Of a stretch of DNA of 64,000 nt, positions 32,676-44,071 are shown in pieces. The stretch is taken from contig QVRM01001228.1 of NCBI GenBank assembly GCA_003439945.1, positions 1-64,000 of the forward strand. Direction: 5' to 3'. The notes under the pieces are model-generated. The model had not been told where the DNA came from. It did not search any database and saw only the letters and a list, made by a program, of their open reading frames with translations. Position numbers and translations under genes: made by a program. How positions within the stretch are numbered: position 1 is the stretch's first letter; each line of letters begins with the position of its first letter. The stretch is from Dermanyssus gallinae (taxonomy: Eukaryota; Arthropoda; Arachnida; Mesostigmata; Dermanyssidae).

Positions 32676-32870
32676 CGATGTATTTTTCCCGTTCTTCTCC
32701 CCAACGCTTTTCATCGCCGCCTACTCTAATGTTTAGTCAGAGCAAACGTAAGCTCACAAGATAGCTTACCATTTAATATGGGTAAAATTCATTTGGTAGT
32801 GTGTAAAAGCCTTATATCAGTTTTGCCGATGAGCATATATTTAGTTAACTGCAACTTGCGTTTGTGTGTG

Positions 32871-33131
32871 ACCGAGCAGGGCGGCTCAGTGTCAAACTCA
32901 TTGCTTTGCCCACTTTCGTGGGTTCAAGAACTGGACCGGCCAGGTCTTATATTGGTTTTCATAGTTTCTAATTGGACGGCTGTATTTGCAAATGGAAATG
33001 GGCGAGTACAAGGTTGTTCGTTTGCTTGCTTAACCGTCTGACAATCTGTGGCACCGCTCGTAATGTTCCCGCAGTTCCATCCAGTTTTCAATTTAGACAA
33101 GCCGGAGTGGACTATAATCGGCCATGATCGG
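32871..33131 (+). mobile_element. tRNA-derived SINE (family 1), diverged copy C
   Basis: Head at 32871-32980 matches the family-1 SINE with many substitutions: ACCGAGCA..., GCGGCTCAGTG, GGGTTCAAGAACTGGACCGGCCA, TTTCTAATTGGAC. A second matching block (TTTTCAATTTAGACAAG, CCGGAGTGGA, ATAATCGGCCATGA) lies at 33084-33131, with about 100 bp of unrelated DNA between. Either one copy with an insertion or two overlapping partial copies. Clearly older than copies A and B. Confidence 0.65.
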
Positions 33132-33524
33132 ACAACAGACAGGGAGCTAGACTATTCAACACCATGATTTAAATAAAAAATAGCGTGACTAACCTTAGTG
33201 GTATATTCACTGCTAAGAAAGTGCGCTTCATACAGGGAGTGATAGGAAGAAGTGCAAAGGAGAGCAAGCGTGAAACGTATGGAAGTACCCATTTTCTTAA
33301 AATGGTGAATCCATTATGGCACTTAGCGTCCCGTCTAACCAGCAGATGTCTAGCCTGGTGAGGCAGTTTGTGTAAATATGCAGTTTATAGTCATGGTTAC
33401 TTAGTCACGAGTTACCAGTTCTGTTGTTCTCTGATAGTATAGGCTAAGGGTAACTCAGATTTTCAAACAACTATTTCATCTAGATTTGTCACTCATTCAT
33501 CTACATATTAAGACGCAAGATATT

Positions 33525-33528
<4 letters not shown>

Positions 33529-33596
<68 letters not shown>
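33529..33596. repeat. (AT)n microsatellite
   Basis: About 68 bp of alternating AT. Confidence 0.95.
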
Positions 33597-33599
<3 letters not shown>

Positions 33600-35644
33600 C
33601 ACTATATTTTCTTTTTTTTTGCATATTCAATTTTTCAGTATTTTTCTACAAGTGTGGGACCCAAACGAATACCTGTCTAGGCTCACCCCCACTTCTCAAT
33701 CAATAGTTAAACTTAAATATGCTTCATAGGCGACGCAAGCAAGTTCAATGACTGAAGTGTTCGCAGATTTTGTTTTTTACTCAATTAGTTGTTTCTTTTG
33801 ACTGAGTTAGCTGAACAGTCTGTGCAGTTCTCGACTGCCTCTCAGGGCCGCGCCTTAGTTGAATTGCGAATAACTTAAAAACATATATTTGGTGCACTTC
33901 TACTCTAGGTACGATGTAAGCGTGGGTATGTGTCAACTTGGCGTTTCTGACAATCATCGAGTGGTTATTTACCATTTTCATTTGGCCAATACTGCAACAA
34001 GTAGCCAATATGTCAATGAGGTGAATGACACAGTTTCTATGCCGCTTTGTTTCATATCATTATCATGAACAAGAAACGTAATATATGATTTGAAAAAACG
34101 AGATATCTATGTGGCAGCACTAAAGGTGCCACTTAGATCTATCGAATAAAATAAGCTACAAGCAGCATGCAAACTGCGTCGTTTATTCAACTGACATATT
34201 GGCTAATGATGTCACCTGCCTCACGGGCCAGAAACTTGTCAAAACAGGTTTCATGGCGCTGGAGGAACAAATTCCTTGTTTGTATTAGCGAGTTGTAGGC
34301 TAAGGCGCTGCTAATAGAAGTAACCTAAAACTGCTTTTGCAAGCGCTCAGAAAATAATTGAGTACCACAGTGTTCTAAAGAAAGTTGGCTCTTTCTAGTC
34401 TGTAATCTAATACTTACGCAAAAAATCTGATTCTATGTGCACAATGTATGCGTGTGGTATAAAGTTACCACTGTATTGGTTATATAGACACAAGATAAAA
34501 CATGCTCTTACGTCCACAGCAGCATGCCAACTTAAAATCATAACAAACGGTCGACATAACGCAGTATTTTTTTTCTAAAGATCGAGCTAGACGTACGACG
34601 CAAAAGGCACGATGAAATTCAGCTTACCGTAATTACGAGTCCAAAGGCTACCGAAATAAAACCCGCAAGCAAAAAGGAAGTATGCGATATAAGCGTCTAC
34701 GCTATGGGTTCACATTTGTTGGGTTTCCTTTGGAGGCGAAACATTGACTTTGCCTATCGCGGTACGGACCTCTAGCAAAAGCATCTCGCAAACGCATCCG
34801 TGTAATTTTTTATTTCCTTTGGAGATGGAGTAACTTGACTGTCACAGTACGTACATGATACGTAATAAGTATCTCCTCTGATACATTCCTTCTTGATCTT
34901 ACTATAATAGTTGTTTAGGACCGTAACACCGGCCGTCTCCACTAAAAAACCCTTACCGTATTGTGTGCGGTCATAAGCGTGTGTAGTTACTTAAACATAC
35001 TCCCTCTGGCTTGTTCCAAATTGTTACGATGACCAAAAAAATAGATCAAGCAAAAAAATGTCAGTACGATCTGAACGTTCGCTAGTCAATTCAATAACTT
35101 GATCCGGTACTATTTCGAAACGATTTAGATACAATAAGTCTAAAACCCGTCTTGTTATCCGGCATATGTGTGCTGTAGACTTTGTCTATGTAAATCGTAT
35201 TTTATTGTTGTATTTTGGGGAATAGAAATGAATACATCTAAAACAAATCTTGAGGCTCGCGCGCTGTTGGCAAACGTCCAGCACAGCTTTCAAATATGAG
35301 CCTTCCAACATGACAGGGTACGCTTTAGGCGATATAACCGAGTCTCGAACGTGACGACGGTATAGTCAGTGACCGACGCGTTCTTGGACGTCCCGTAGGC
35401 CTTCGACTTACTTCGACCAGAAATGCTCTTAAAACTCTCTCACCAACACTCCACACTTCACGACCGTAGCGCAGGCCGCCAGAACCGTGGACGGCCCGCC
35501 TTTCGGGCATAAAGCCTCAGATGTGTATGTGAGCGTGGTAAGCTAAGATAATCTATCAGAGAGCCTTTTTCCTAGTCGCAATGGATATAGCCCGAAGGTC
35601 CAAGGCTCTTCTGCTAATATGAATGCAAATACAATGTGGCTTTG

Positions 35645-35704
<60 letters not shown>

Positions 35705-36859
35705 TATCAAATGTACTCTGATATATTTATATATGCTTCGAAAAAATATCTGTTGTAAAGCCACAAGGGCTTTTGTAGAGATATCCTGTTTGTATAAAAA
35801 ATAAGTTAAAATCAAATGCAATATCTAGTACTAGTAAAAAATATATTAAAATTAGTAGCTACTGCAGCAGCATTTCCTAATCCAAAGTTCGCTAATGTCT
35901 GTACGTTTCCGATCAGTTTTTGATACCGCATTGGATGTCATATACCATACCACTGCGGCGGACTTAATCTTGCTTAAGATTTTTTCTTTTTACTTCTAGA
36001 TTGATGTCTTCTTAAATAAATGCTCCTATTTATCATAATGTTTTAGTAAAAGCGGCTATTTGCAGTATTACTATTTTAACAGTTTATTTACAATGATGCA
36101 TTTCGCCTACAAATTGAAGATAAATACCAATGATTCAGGGATCCGTGCACAAACGCCCTAGAGCTGCTCTACAAGTATTAGGATTTACGTTTGTTCACCA
36201 GTCTGCATAGATAAAAGCACTACGTTACCAATAGCAGCAGAGTTATCCTCACGTTCTTATAGTTTATTTAAGGTTTGACTGTGCAATAAAAACGGCAACA
36301 ACATCAATTGGCGAACGAACCTCTGAAACAGCTGTAGCTAATGAAACTGGTCAACTATGCTAAATATGTAAAGTACTTGTTTTTTATACGGGCGGAGACA
36401 TGAATTGGCCGCCTCCGGCTGTAGCATTATCTGCGCAGCTTATGGCTGCCGGAATTGTTAACCAAGTTAGTCAACACACAGAATTCTTCCTGTTGTAAAC
36501 ACGTCTGTCTTTAAGCGCCTTTTGCCAAAAACGACTTGCTCCGATCCGGCCTGTGGGGTTTATTAAATGGTGTAAATTAATGCTATTATCTAATTAAAAT
36601 TATACGTTATGATATATGATTCTATTAGAACGTTTTTTGTAGCTCCAAAAGGCAGCAGGTGCCTGACCGGCCGCGCTTTAGCACTGAGAGAATGTTCTTG
36701 CATCCAGAAGATGCAACGGGATTAGCCAATTAAGTGATGCGTTGAAGGATGTTAAGTCCAAGTACTTTTTTGGGAGGTTTAGGAAATGCTAATGCACACA
36801 CGTCACGAGCAGCTAGCGTGACTAGTGTGGGACTTACAAAGCCACCAAAAACCGTATTT
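33600..36859. other. Largely featureless AT-rich stretch
   Basis: One (AT)n run at 35649-35699. A minus-strand 61-codon frame at 35325-35510 with LRYGREVWSV and PTGRPRTRR weakly recalls the LLYG.ETW and GRPxxRW motifs near the 3' ends of RTE/L1-like LINEs, but support is thin. Otherwise no gene, repeat or RNA recognised. Confidence 0.4.
35649..35699. repeat. (AT)n microsatellite
   Basis: About 51 bp of alternating AT flanked by CCC on one side and GGG on the other. Confidence 0.95.
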
Positions 36860-37700
36860 TTACCCGAACCCCCAGGGCCGGTATTGCTTTGGCGTTACTT
36901 CGGAACCACGTAAGAGGATTCTACGCGCCGTCCGCCTTCTTCGGCGCACCACCATCTGGCTAGTTCGGATAGGAGAGATCAATACTAGATTTAGCCGGCC
37001 TGAATGGGTGCGTCGAAACCTCGAAAACCCGGCTGCTCCCGCTCGTCTCAACCCCCCCCCTCCCCCCGGGTACCTCGTCTCGACCATTGTATCGGTCGAA
37101 CCTCTTCCTCCTGGCATTTTCTAGGGTCTCCTTCGATGTCAAAATGGCGTCGGACCACTTCGCCGCCTCGTTTCACGCCTCCGCCAACATCATCAGATGA
37201 CAGCGTTTTACACTCCGAGGTCTGATTTTAGACTCTTGCTTCGGTCGAAACCGTCCGGTACGCGCGGCTTCCCTTATCGCCAGCGTCCGTTAGGCTGACC
37301 TTAGTGCTATCCTCTTTTTGCCGTCCGCATATGTATTCGCCCGGATCGGGGTGGTGTATAGCGCCGTTGATGCGGCCATGATGCGGTGTCGTTAACAATC
37401 TCCTTTTGGCTTCTGAAACTCTAACGACCCTCGGCAGAATACGCGCTATGTTCTGAGAGACCCTCTTTACTTTATCAGTCGCCTATTTCGCATCCGCCGA
37501 TCCCAAAAGTCTTGTATCGAGAATGACCCCAAGGTACTTCGCCTTCTTTCTGATTTCTATCGAGTGGCTTGCCATCACGAGTCTTACTCATCTTGGCCTG
37601 TAAGGTATATCGCCCCTGTCTTACGGGGCGCGGGCTTAAGATGATGGCTTTTTCTCGTTTACAAGGGTCAAGGCTTCATTGGCGGTGCTTTCTGGGACTA
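36860..37700 (-). pseudogene. R1/jockey-like LINE remnant
   Basis: Minus-strand reading from about 37700: KKAKYLGVILDTRLL (the AKYLGVILDxRLSW block after the RT active site), then KRVSQNIARILPRV, EAKRRLLTT, and SRAYRTVSTEARV near 37230 (the AYRTVSTEA signature). Further down NARRKRFDRYNGRDEVP near 37100 may correspond to the RRET..RWQ..WD region. Frames change several times and a C/G-run lies at 37050. The polymerase core upstream is not recognisable. Same broad group as the plus-strand remnant at 29.9-31.5 kb but opposite orientation. Confidence 0.6.
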
Positions 37701-38549
37701 ATGTCCGTTTTGAGCTTGCGAATGGTGTCAAGATGCTAATTGCGTTGCGTTTCTCTCTCATTAGAAATGATTTATTTGCGCGCCATGGTGGGCATTCCGT
37801 TTCCTTTACACCAAGGAGCTAAATCAGCCACGGTTGATTGTAACGGCCGTACATTGTATTGAATTGATTAACACTGTTTTTTAAATACAAAGCCACCTTA
37901 TCAGTTTGCTTATATTTGTTGAAATTATCCGCATATTCGAGGTATTTGACTTGTTCTGAGGTGCATTAGTTTACAGCCAGGGTTGTAGACTGTAAGAAAC
38001 AGTTAGAAAAACACTACCGATACGTATTTGGGTTCTCCCATAAAACACATTTTCGTGAGCAGCAGCTAATGGTGAATTTAATTAGAACAGAACATCACTT
38101 TAGTCAAAGGTGAAGAACAGTGCACATTTACACAAATTTACCGTTTAGACTGCCCGTTATCCTTCAAGGAAAACGGTTACTAATAAGTTACCCCTTGGAA
38201 GCTATAAAATTCGGCAAGGTATTATGTTCGCTTCATGAAGATGTATTCGTTATGTTGAGTACGTTCTTGCACACTAATTTTGGTGGTCCTTATTTAGAAG
38301 TCTTACATTGCGTACACAGTTTATGTTTTCTGTAACTTCTCGCAGGCTAAACCTTGCGACATTTGTGTGTGTGTGTGAGTGTTGTCTGTACTTTTAAGAG
38401 CGTCAAATATGAAGTGGTAATGGTGGCTAAAACATTCATTGCACGATGACTCGCACGCCGCATACGAAGCTTGCAAACAAGATTGATTGTAAAGTTTGAT
38501 CGATGCTTTCCCGTTATCTCCGTCTTCTGCGCTCCTCCCTTTCACTTGA
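37701..38549. other. No recognised feature
   Basis: Upper part might still belong to the R1-like remnant. A short (TG)n run lies at about 38365-38378. Nothing else seen. Confidence 0.35.
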
Positions 38550-38717
38550 TTGAACTTGACTGGCAAGACAAGGAGAACGCTTAACTCGATTGACAAGACG
38601 AGCAGAACGCTTGAACTTGACTGGCAAGATCAACGCTTGAACACGATTGGCGAGACGAACTCTTGAACCTGATGCCCAAGACGAACGTGTGAATCGGGTT
38701 CGCAAGGCGAAGTCTTG
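38550..38717. repeat. Degenerate ~26-30-bp minisatellite, about 6 units
   Basis: Units start TTGAACTTGACTGGCAAGA or a variant at roughly 38550, 38581, 38611, 38637, 38663 and 38689 and are 26-31 bp long. Because unit lengths vary, minus-strand translation drifts between degenerate repeats such as LASQVQ and LPVKFK; these are not evidence of a protein. Confidence 0.75.
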
Positions 38718-38911
38718 CGTTCATGCGTCCCCTCGATAAAGGACCCGCAGCAGTTGGCACTGCCAACAGACCTTGCTTGCACCTTTTTTCGGTACATTTG
38801 GCACGGTTTTTTGGCATAACGTTGTGGTAGTACCAACGTATAACAACACTCTGTGGTACTTTTTTATGTTTAAGGCAGCACCCCCATTATCGTTAGGATA
38901 TATAATATATT

Positions 38912-39366
38912 GAGGAAAGATGCAGAAAGGCGTTGGTAGCAATGACCACAATTAGAAAGCCGCAGCTGTTGTCCATCCCAACGGCGGCACTGAGACTGTT
39001 CGATCTAAAAGATTGCTCCAGTGGCCGCCTACGGTATCGAAATAATCTCGAACGATCTCACCCCAGCCAGCCTTGAGCATCTAAATAATCTGAAGGTAGC
39101 GTACCTCAAGCGAGTTCTGGGCCTCCATCATTCATCTCGCAATCGACTTGTCTATCTCCTCACGAACTCCCCCTTCTATTCGTCGAGGAGCTAAGACGAC
39201 GTTTTGACTTGCCCTCATATTCCAACTACGTCAACGTTCTCAAAACGTGGGAGTGTAAGTTTGCTGAAATTTATGCGGATTTCTTTAGCACATGAGCAAT
39301 GCAAAACCAGGCATGGAAAGGGCCAAGCCGATCTAACAGCCATGTGGTGACTACGTTCGCCGTAAA
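38912..39366 (+). pseudogene. LINE ORF2 thumb/C-terminal fragment (CR1/L2-like)
   Basis: Plus strand: ERCRKALVAMTTIRKPQLLS then, after an indel, LRLFDLK...IAPVAAYGIEIIS, then LKVAYLKRVLGLHHSSRNRLVYLL, a stop, and AWKGPSRSNSHVVTTFAV. It collinearly matches residues ~720-885 of the full-length LINE ORF2 at 13.7-18.4 kb and is closer to it than to the 6.8-kb copy. It is truncated at both ends: no active site and it stops just before the Cys/His cluster. Several frameshifts. Confidence 0.8.
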
Positions 39367-39409
39367 TAAATAATAAATGCCGTGGGGCCACTTGAATTGT
39401 CCAACTGCA

Positions 39410-39694
39410 TTTTTTTTTTTTAACGCTTTGACAACTACATTTTAGACGCTCGTAATGGGCTAAGTTGCCTGTGGCACGATAGCGTCTAAATGCATCTATC
39501 GTCATCGCGTTCTCGTACTGGAATTATATAGGCTTTCTCCAGCAGAGGTATGTAGCAGCAAGGCAATGACAACCACGTCCAACAAATTCTACCAGCACGG
39601 CCAGGGCTCGAACTAGCGATGTTTTGCTAACCGTGGTTGCCATGGCAACGCCCCGTTTCGAACGGTGCGTTAGCCGCCTAAGCCACCGCCGCTA
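39410..39694 (-). mobile_element. tRNA-derived SINE-like element (family 3)
   Basis: Minus strand: starts GTAGCGGCGGTGGCTTAGG, with an A-box TGGCTTAGGCGG and a B-box-like AGTTCGAGCCC at about 39608, followed by a ~170-bp body and a 12-nt A run (T run at 39410-39421 on the plus strand). It lies just after the LINE fragment. The tRNA-like head is longer than normal, with a GTTCGAAACGGGGCG segment between the boxes. Single copy in this window, so family status is inferred. Confidence 0.6.
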
Positions 39695-40699
39695 CAAATT
39701 TGTACGCTACTTTCCTGCAATACATGTTGCACATTTCAACTTAGGCCTCGGCGGTTCGTAAAGTTTCTTTTGGAAGATTGCCTGGTCCTATGTTCTGTCT
39801 TACAGTAACGTACATGTATTTCGTTTGCTGTTGAAAAGCTACTGTGCATAGCACGAAAAAAAGCTATTTTGTCTGAAGAATTTTTAACTAAATTTAAAAT
39901 AAGTTTTCTTTTGTATAAACTTAGTTGCAAGCAATTAAGCCCTGCGCAAGGCGACCATAGTTCCTATGCTATCACAGCAAACACCTGCCCATAAACAAAA
40001 AGTGTTCGAATAAACCTGTCAGTCGTTCCACGAGAATAATTGCATTTGTTGAGATAAACGGTTGAGATCTCATTTGGTGTAACCTCTGCTTAACTAAATA
40101 AAAATAACTCATAGTCGCTGGAGTCAATTATATTTTGTTTGGTATTCATAATATTTTATGTGGGACCTCCGGCGTGGTGTAATCCTGCAGTTGTTTCAAA
40201 TGGCCCACTTGTATCTCCACTTGAAAGGGTTTGCCTATTCATTTTTATATACGCTTTATGCTTTATATAAACTTCAGCTAATGACAACCCTTATAATATT
40301 TCTTGCATGAGGCGCGGCCTTGGGCGGATTATGGGGGTGATTTGTTTGTTTATATCTTCAAATGCACGCGTGGACTATGTCCGTGTTGCGGCACGTGAAT
40401 AGGGTGGGTGTAAATACATAGATAAGATAAATATAGTAACGGTACATCTCGCCTACGTTAACGCACTTGATGAAACAGTTAATGGATCGGCTAATAGGTT
40501 GAGATGGCTTGCAATAACGATAATTCCTCCATTAGTGCGCATTTACTTGTACTGGTTGGAAGCGGGGCCGCTGGCGACTAAAGCGTACGACAAAGTGATT
40601 GCCCATTGCAGGAAACAGAAGTCCCCTTTGGTCATCGAAAAATGTTAGAATCAGACAGGAGCCGGAGGCCCAGCACAATCCTCCAACGCGTGTCGGCTT

Positions 40700-40885
40700 A
40701 AATACCAGCTGAAGGGACAGTTTCATTGTAGCCCTTCAGAAACCGAACATCTGCTTTATGCTTGTACTTTTCGTTAGCGCGAAAGCAATTTATTAAACTT
40801 TCAGCGCACGGACGTTCTATTAGTTGAAAAGTTCGAGTGTTTCTCGAAAAAATTAGAACAATTTCAGAATATAGTTAATTCAAGC
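40700..40885 (+). pseudogene. Possible LINE C-terminal fragment (Cys-x..ETEHLL knuckle)
   Basis: Plus strand near 40730 reads CSPSETEHLLYACTF then, after a stop, NLLNFQRTDVLLVEKF. This resembles the C-x-x-C..ETxxHLLxxCxxF knuckle found near the 3' ends of several LINE ORF2s. The first Cys pair is incomplete. Weak, motif-level evidence only. Confidence 0.35.
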
Positions 40886-41376
40886 CAGATATGGTGCATC
40901 AACATCTAAGCCAACAAACAGCTGCACTTCATGCTATAAGTTTGGCAACGTATTCGTCATTCCCTGAACAATTTTTTAATCGATATCGTACGTTATGCCT
41001 GGATTCTTTCCACAATCGCCTACGAGTTGTCTTAAGGAGAAAAACAATAAAGAAAGACAAAATACGAGAGACAGCAAAAGACTGAAAAACGGGTGATAGA
41101 TGAAAAGATATTTAACCCCGTCCCTCCTGCCTTGAACGTCACAATGTATAACACACAATGTGCACTTCTTCTGCTTAAGCAACAACTTTAGGTTAGGCTA
41201 CTTTAAAGCCGTCAGCAAAAAATGCGACCGCCCTACATCAATCATGAGTAGATAGTAACAGTACACTTCTCTTCTTTCTAGTCAGCTTGTTTTCTCTATG
41301 TCCTCTATTATATATATATATATATAGTGGCAGTACAAATATCTTCTCTCTAGTCGGCTTGTGTGCTCTATTTCCC

Positions 41377-41427
<51 letters not shown>

Positions 41428-42006
41428 TACAAGCCAATCTAATAATGACAAAAATATACTAACAAAGATTGTGTACACACGAGATGGGTATTGCAACAGC
41501 ATCTAGTGTGTGCTGCTACTGGGTGGATCCATTAGCTTTCGCGTGCGTTTCCAGGTTTCCTGTCAGGACTGCTGCGAGAAGGACAATACACTAGACAGCA
41601 GTTAACTGCACCGACATCGACGATAATGTGGACAGCAACAAAAATAACATGAGTAACGACAATCCAAATATGAACAGCAGCGGTAGAGAAAGGAGCAGAA
41701 CAAATAGTCATAACATGTGTGCGTACATAAATATGTTATTTATGAACGCGCTGCTGAGATGTTTGTATACACAAGGTGAGTGTTTAAGTGTAGACGTGTC
41801 TTTGATGGCCATAATATATGGTGTGCAGTTGTGCTTCAATAAACCTGCGATTAACAGTTGATTGATGGTTTGAATCACCAACTGGCGGCTGTCCGCCCGT
41901 AAAAACCAGACGTTGGACATTGTACAATATAATTGCCGCTGAGAAGCCGGTATCATCTACGATGAATACAACTCAACTGTTGCAACGCTGCCTAAAGTAA
42001 CGTATG
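40886..42006. other. No recognised gene; two (AT)n runs
   Basis: Contains (AT)n at 41310-41326 and 41379-41425 that sit in an imperfect ~80-bp duplication (CTTCTCT...TAGTC.GCTTGT.TTCTCTAT before each run). No protein motif. Confidence 0.45.
41379..41425. repeat. (AT)n microsatellite
   Basis: About 47 bp of alternating AT; a shorter sister run lies 55 bp upstream. Confidence 0.93.
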
Positions 42007-42126
42007 GAGGCGTGCCCTAGGAGTCTAGGGCGCTAGTAATGGTTGTCGCCTACCAAGGTATTGCCGGCTCGATGGCTTGAGCGATGCTCATTGATAATAG
42101 ATATTAAACTAAACCGCCATGTGCTA
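42007..42126 (+). mobile_element. tRNA-derived SINE (family 2), diverged partial copy
   Basis: Matches the 8753-9060 SINE over its head and first body part: GGCGTGCCCTAGGAG, GGTTGTCGCCTACCAAGG, TGCCGGCTCGAT (B-box region), GAGCGATGCTCATTGATAATAG, CCGCCATGTGCTAC. The 3' half is absent or unrecognisable and no target-site duplication is seen. Confidence 0.7.
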
Positions 42127-42719
42127 CACGCCTTTCAACTCCTTAAATTGTTTGGTTTAAAAAAGTGGCCAAATATTCTACACTTTTTAAGTTGACGACA
42201 TTTTTTAATGATGAAGTGTCAAGAGAGCATCGCCCGCGTAGACGTTACAGATATTAATGTTGGGTTTTTTTGTCAGTTTGTTGTGACGTTCATTTATATA
42301 ATTTTGCTATGTTAGTAGTCTGGAGTGAAGACAATTGTCTCCGCGCGAACGTGTGGTCACGGGTTCTCTAACCCAGAGTTAGCTCATTCTAACAGTGTGT
42401 CCCGAACAGATGCAGCGTGCGCCTTGGTTAATGCCAAGCAACAGCCTCTGACGCAAGGCGCACTCAAGGCACACGACAGGCCATGATGGGTCAACGAGTC
42501 CCTAAGATCTCCACAGCGTCATCGATTGGGCACGACTAGGTCAACACCGAGCCGCAGTCCTGCGCTCATGCGCGTCGTCTCGTCGAACAGAAGAGTTCTA
42601 ATTCGCGGGCAGGATAGGGCTTGTAACCAAGCCACAGAGCCTTGACTACTTCATTGTCATATTGATTTCACTTATACTGATAATGTATATAACATAGACA
42701 ATTATACAGGATATACAAA

Positions 42720-42855
42720 TATACAGTTAGCTGCTTGCGGCATGTTATTCGAGAGAGGCAGTGCAGTGATCTCTTCGCAAGGGCCAGGCAGGCAGACGCA
42801 TGAAACTTCGTACACACCTGAGAGCACAGTCGACAGATCCACTCCGTGTACTCCT
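42720..42855 (-). pseudogene. LINE C-terminal fragment with Cys/His cluster
   Basis: Minus strand: WICRLCSQVCTKFHASAC (42841-42788) followed by LALAKRSLHCLSR. This matches the C-terminal cluster of the LINEs at 6.8, 13.7, 43.7 and 62.8 kb except that the first Cys is Trp. The tRNA-like SINE fragment on the opposite strand abuts its upstream side at about 42860, so a longer LINE copy was lost or interrupted there. Confidence 0.6.
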
Positions 42856-42865
42856 CTTTTGCGTG

Positions 42866-42945
42866 CGCGTTGTGACTGGAGGAGACACATAAGTGCACGG
42901 GTTCGAGTCCCACCGTTGCACATTTGTATTTATGGGGTTCGTGGT
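42866..42945 (+). mobile_element. tRNA-derived SINE (family 4), 5'-truncated copy
   Basis: Matches the middle of the family-4 SINE: GACTGGAGGAGACACATAAGTGCACGGGTTCGAGTCCCACCGTTGCACATTT region (B box GGGTTCGAGTCCC at 42898-42910). The A-box part is missing. Opposite orientation to the other two copies. Confidence 0.65.
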
Positions 42946-43670
42946 ACGAAAAGCCTAGACTACTAACAGCTCGAAGCCTGGCTCTATTATATCAGCAACG
43001 AACGGCGCTTTATTAATCAGGCTTGCTAGTCGCTTTTTTTGCAGGGGGGCTCCACTGCCCAGGTTAGCTCTACTATCGGGAGGAGAATTGAATAACACCG
43101 ACACAATCCGTCAGTCAGCCATTGAAGTTCGACGTTATAGGCATCCTACCCATCGCTATCCAATAAAGCCTTTGTCCGCAGCCTGGGTGAATAACGGCAC
43201 GGTGACAACCGGTACGCCTAGGTGGCCTAAATAGACCCGGAGCATTACTTAATCCCTTTAGCCTAATATTTAGTATGTTCCCTAATATGTCTAAGGTAAG
43301 TCCACTAAATGGCCGTAAAATTTCAAGCAATGAGAACAGGTTCCTCTGAGCAAGTGTGTTAACCTCTGAGCAGATGTGTTAACCTCGTGGCCGAAAAGTT
43401 AGATCTAGAAAGGAATAGGCCTCAGTGAGCCCCCAGTTGGGGAAGTCTGCCAGTGGCGAAGTCAAGCTTGTATTTTCGACTGGCTAATGTCTTGGTAATG
43501 CCGTCTGGCAATCAGGTTAACCTTGACAACTACGCGACAGCCCGGAACTAAGCCAAAAAAAGGTTGGTTAAAGGTTAGTTAAATCTAATGGTTTAACTTC
43601 ATGGTGGGCTGTAAAATATACTCTACATGTGACCGGGTCCAGGGTCAGGCCGCTAATCACACCAGAGTCA

Positions 43671-43688
43671 ATGACTTTCCGGGCATCG
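43671..43688 (+). repeat. 5' target-site duplication of nested LINE
   Basis: ATGACTTTCCGGGCATCG, repeated perfectly at 44054-44071. Confidence 0.92.
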
Positions 43689-44053
43689 GGAGGACAAAGT
43701 GGCGGACATTGACGTAGAGTTCCTTAACACGGGGGCAATGAGGAATAGTGGGTGGAAAGGAACACATAGGCTAAACAGACATGTTGTGACCCGATTCGCC
43801 ATTCATGGTTTTCACCACAAGCTCTGTGCGAAGCGGGGTTTCCATGACCCTTGCGATAGTTGTAAATGCTCTAGATGTGGGAGTTTTTGTGATAGATACC
43901 ACGCGGCTAACTGCCCCCTAGTACAATCGCTAGGAAGCCTGGCAAGCTGACTTGGCTGAAATGTTTTTATTCCTGAAATTACTCTAGTCTTGTGTTGTTA
44001 CCCTTGTATAAGTACATGGGTTTTGTTTGTTATCATGATATTGATATATTATC
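43689..44053 (+). mobile_element. Nested 5'-truncated LINE 3' end with TSD
   Basis: A 365-bp insertion between perfect 18-bp duplications. It contains an in-frame C-terminal ORF2 end (about 43691-43950): DKVADIDVEFLNTGAM, LNRHVVTRFAIHGFHHKLC, and the cluster CKCSRCGSFCDRYHAANC at 43861-43914, stop at 43948-43950, then a ~100-bp 3' UTR ending GATATATTATC. It is related to the full-length LINE at 13.7 kb but has a different 3' UTR, so another family. The open frame and exact TSD suggest a fairly recent event. Confidence 0.88.
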
Positions 44054-44071
44054 ATGACTTTCCGGGCATCG
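44054..44071 (+). repeat. 3' target-site duplication of nested LINE
   Basis: Second perfect copy of the 18-bp target sequence; next bases differ (T versus G). Confidence 0.92.

Noticed and set aside
35325..35510. RTE-type LINE 3' end on the minus strand
   Set aside because: LRYG..VWSV and GRPRTRR are suggestive but too short, and no neighbouring reverse transcriptase block supports them.
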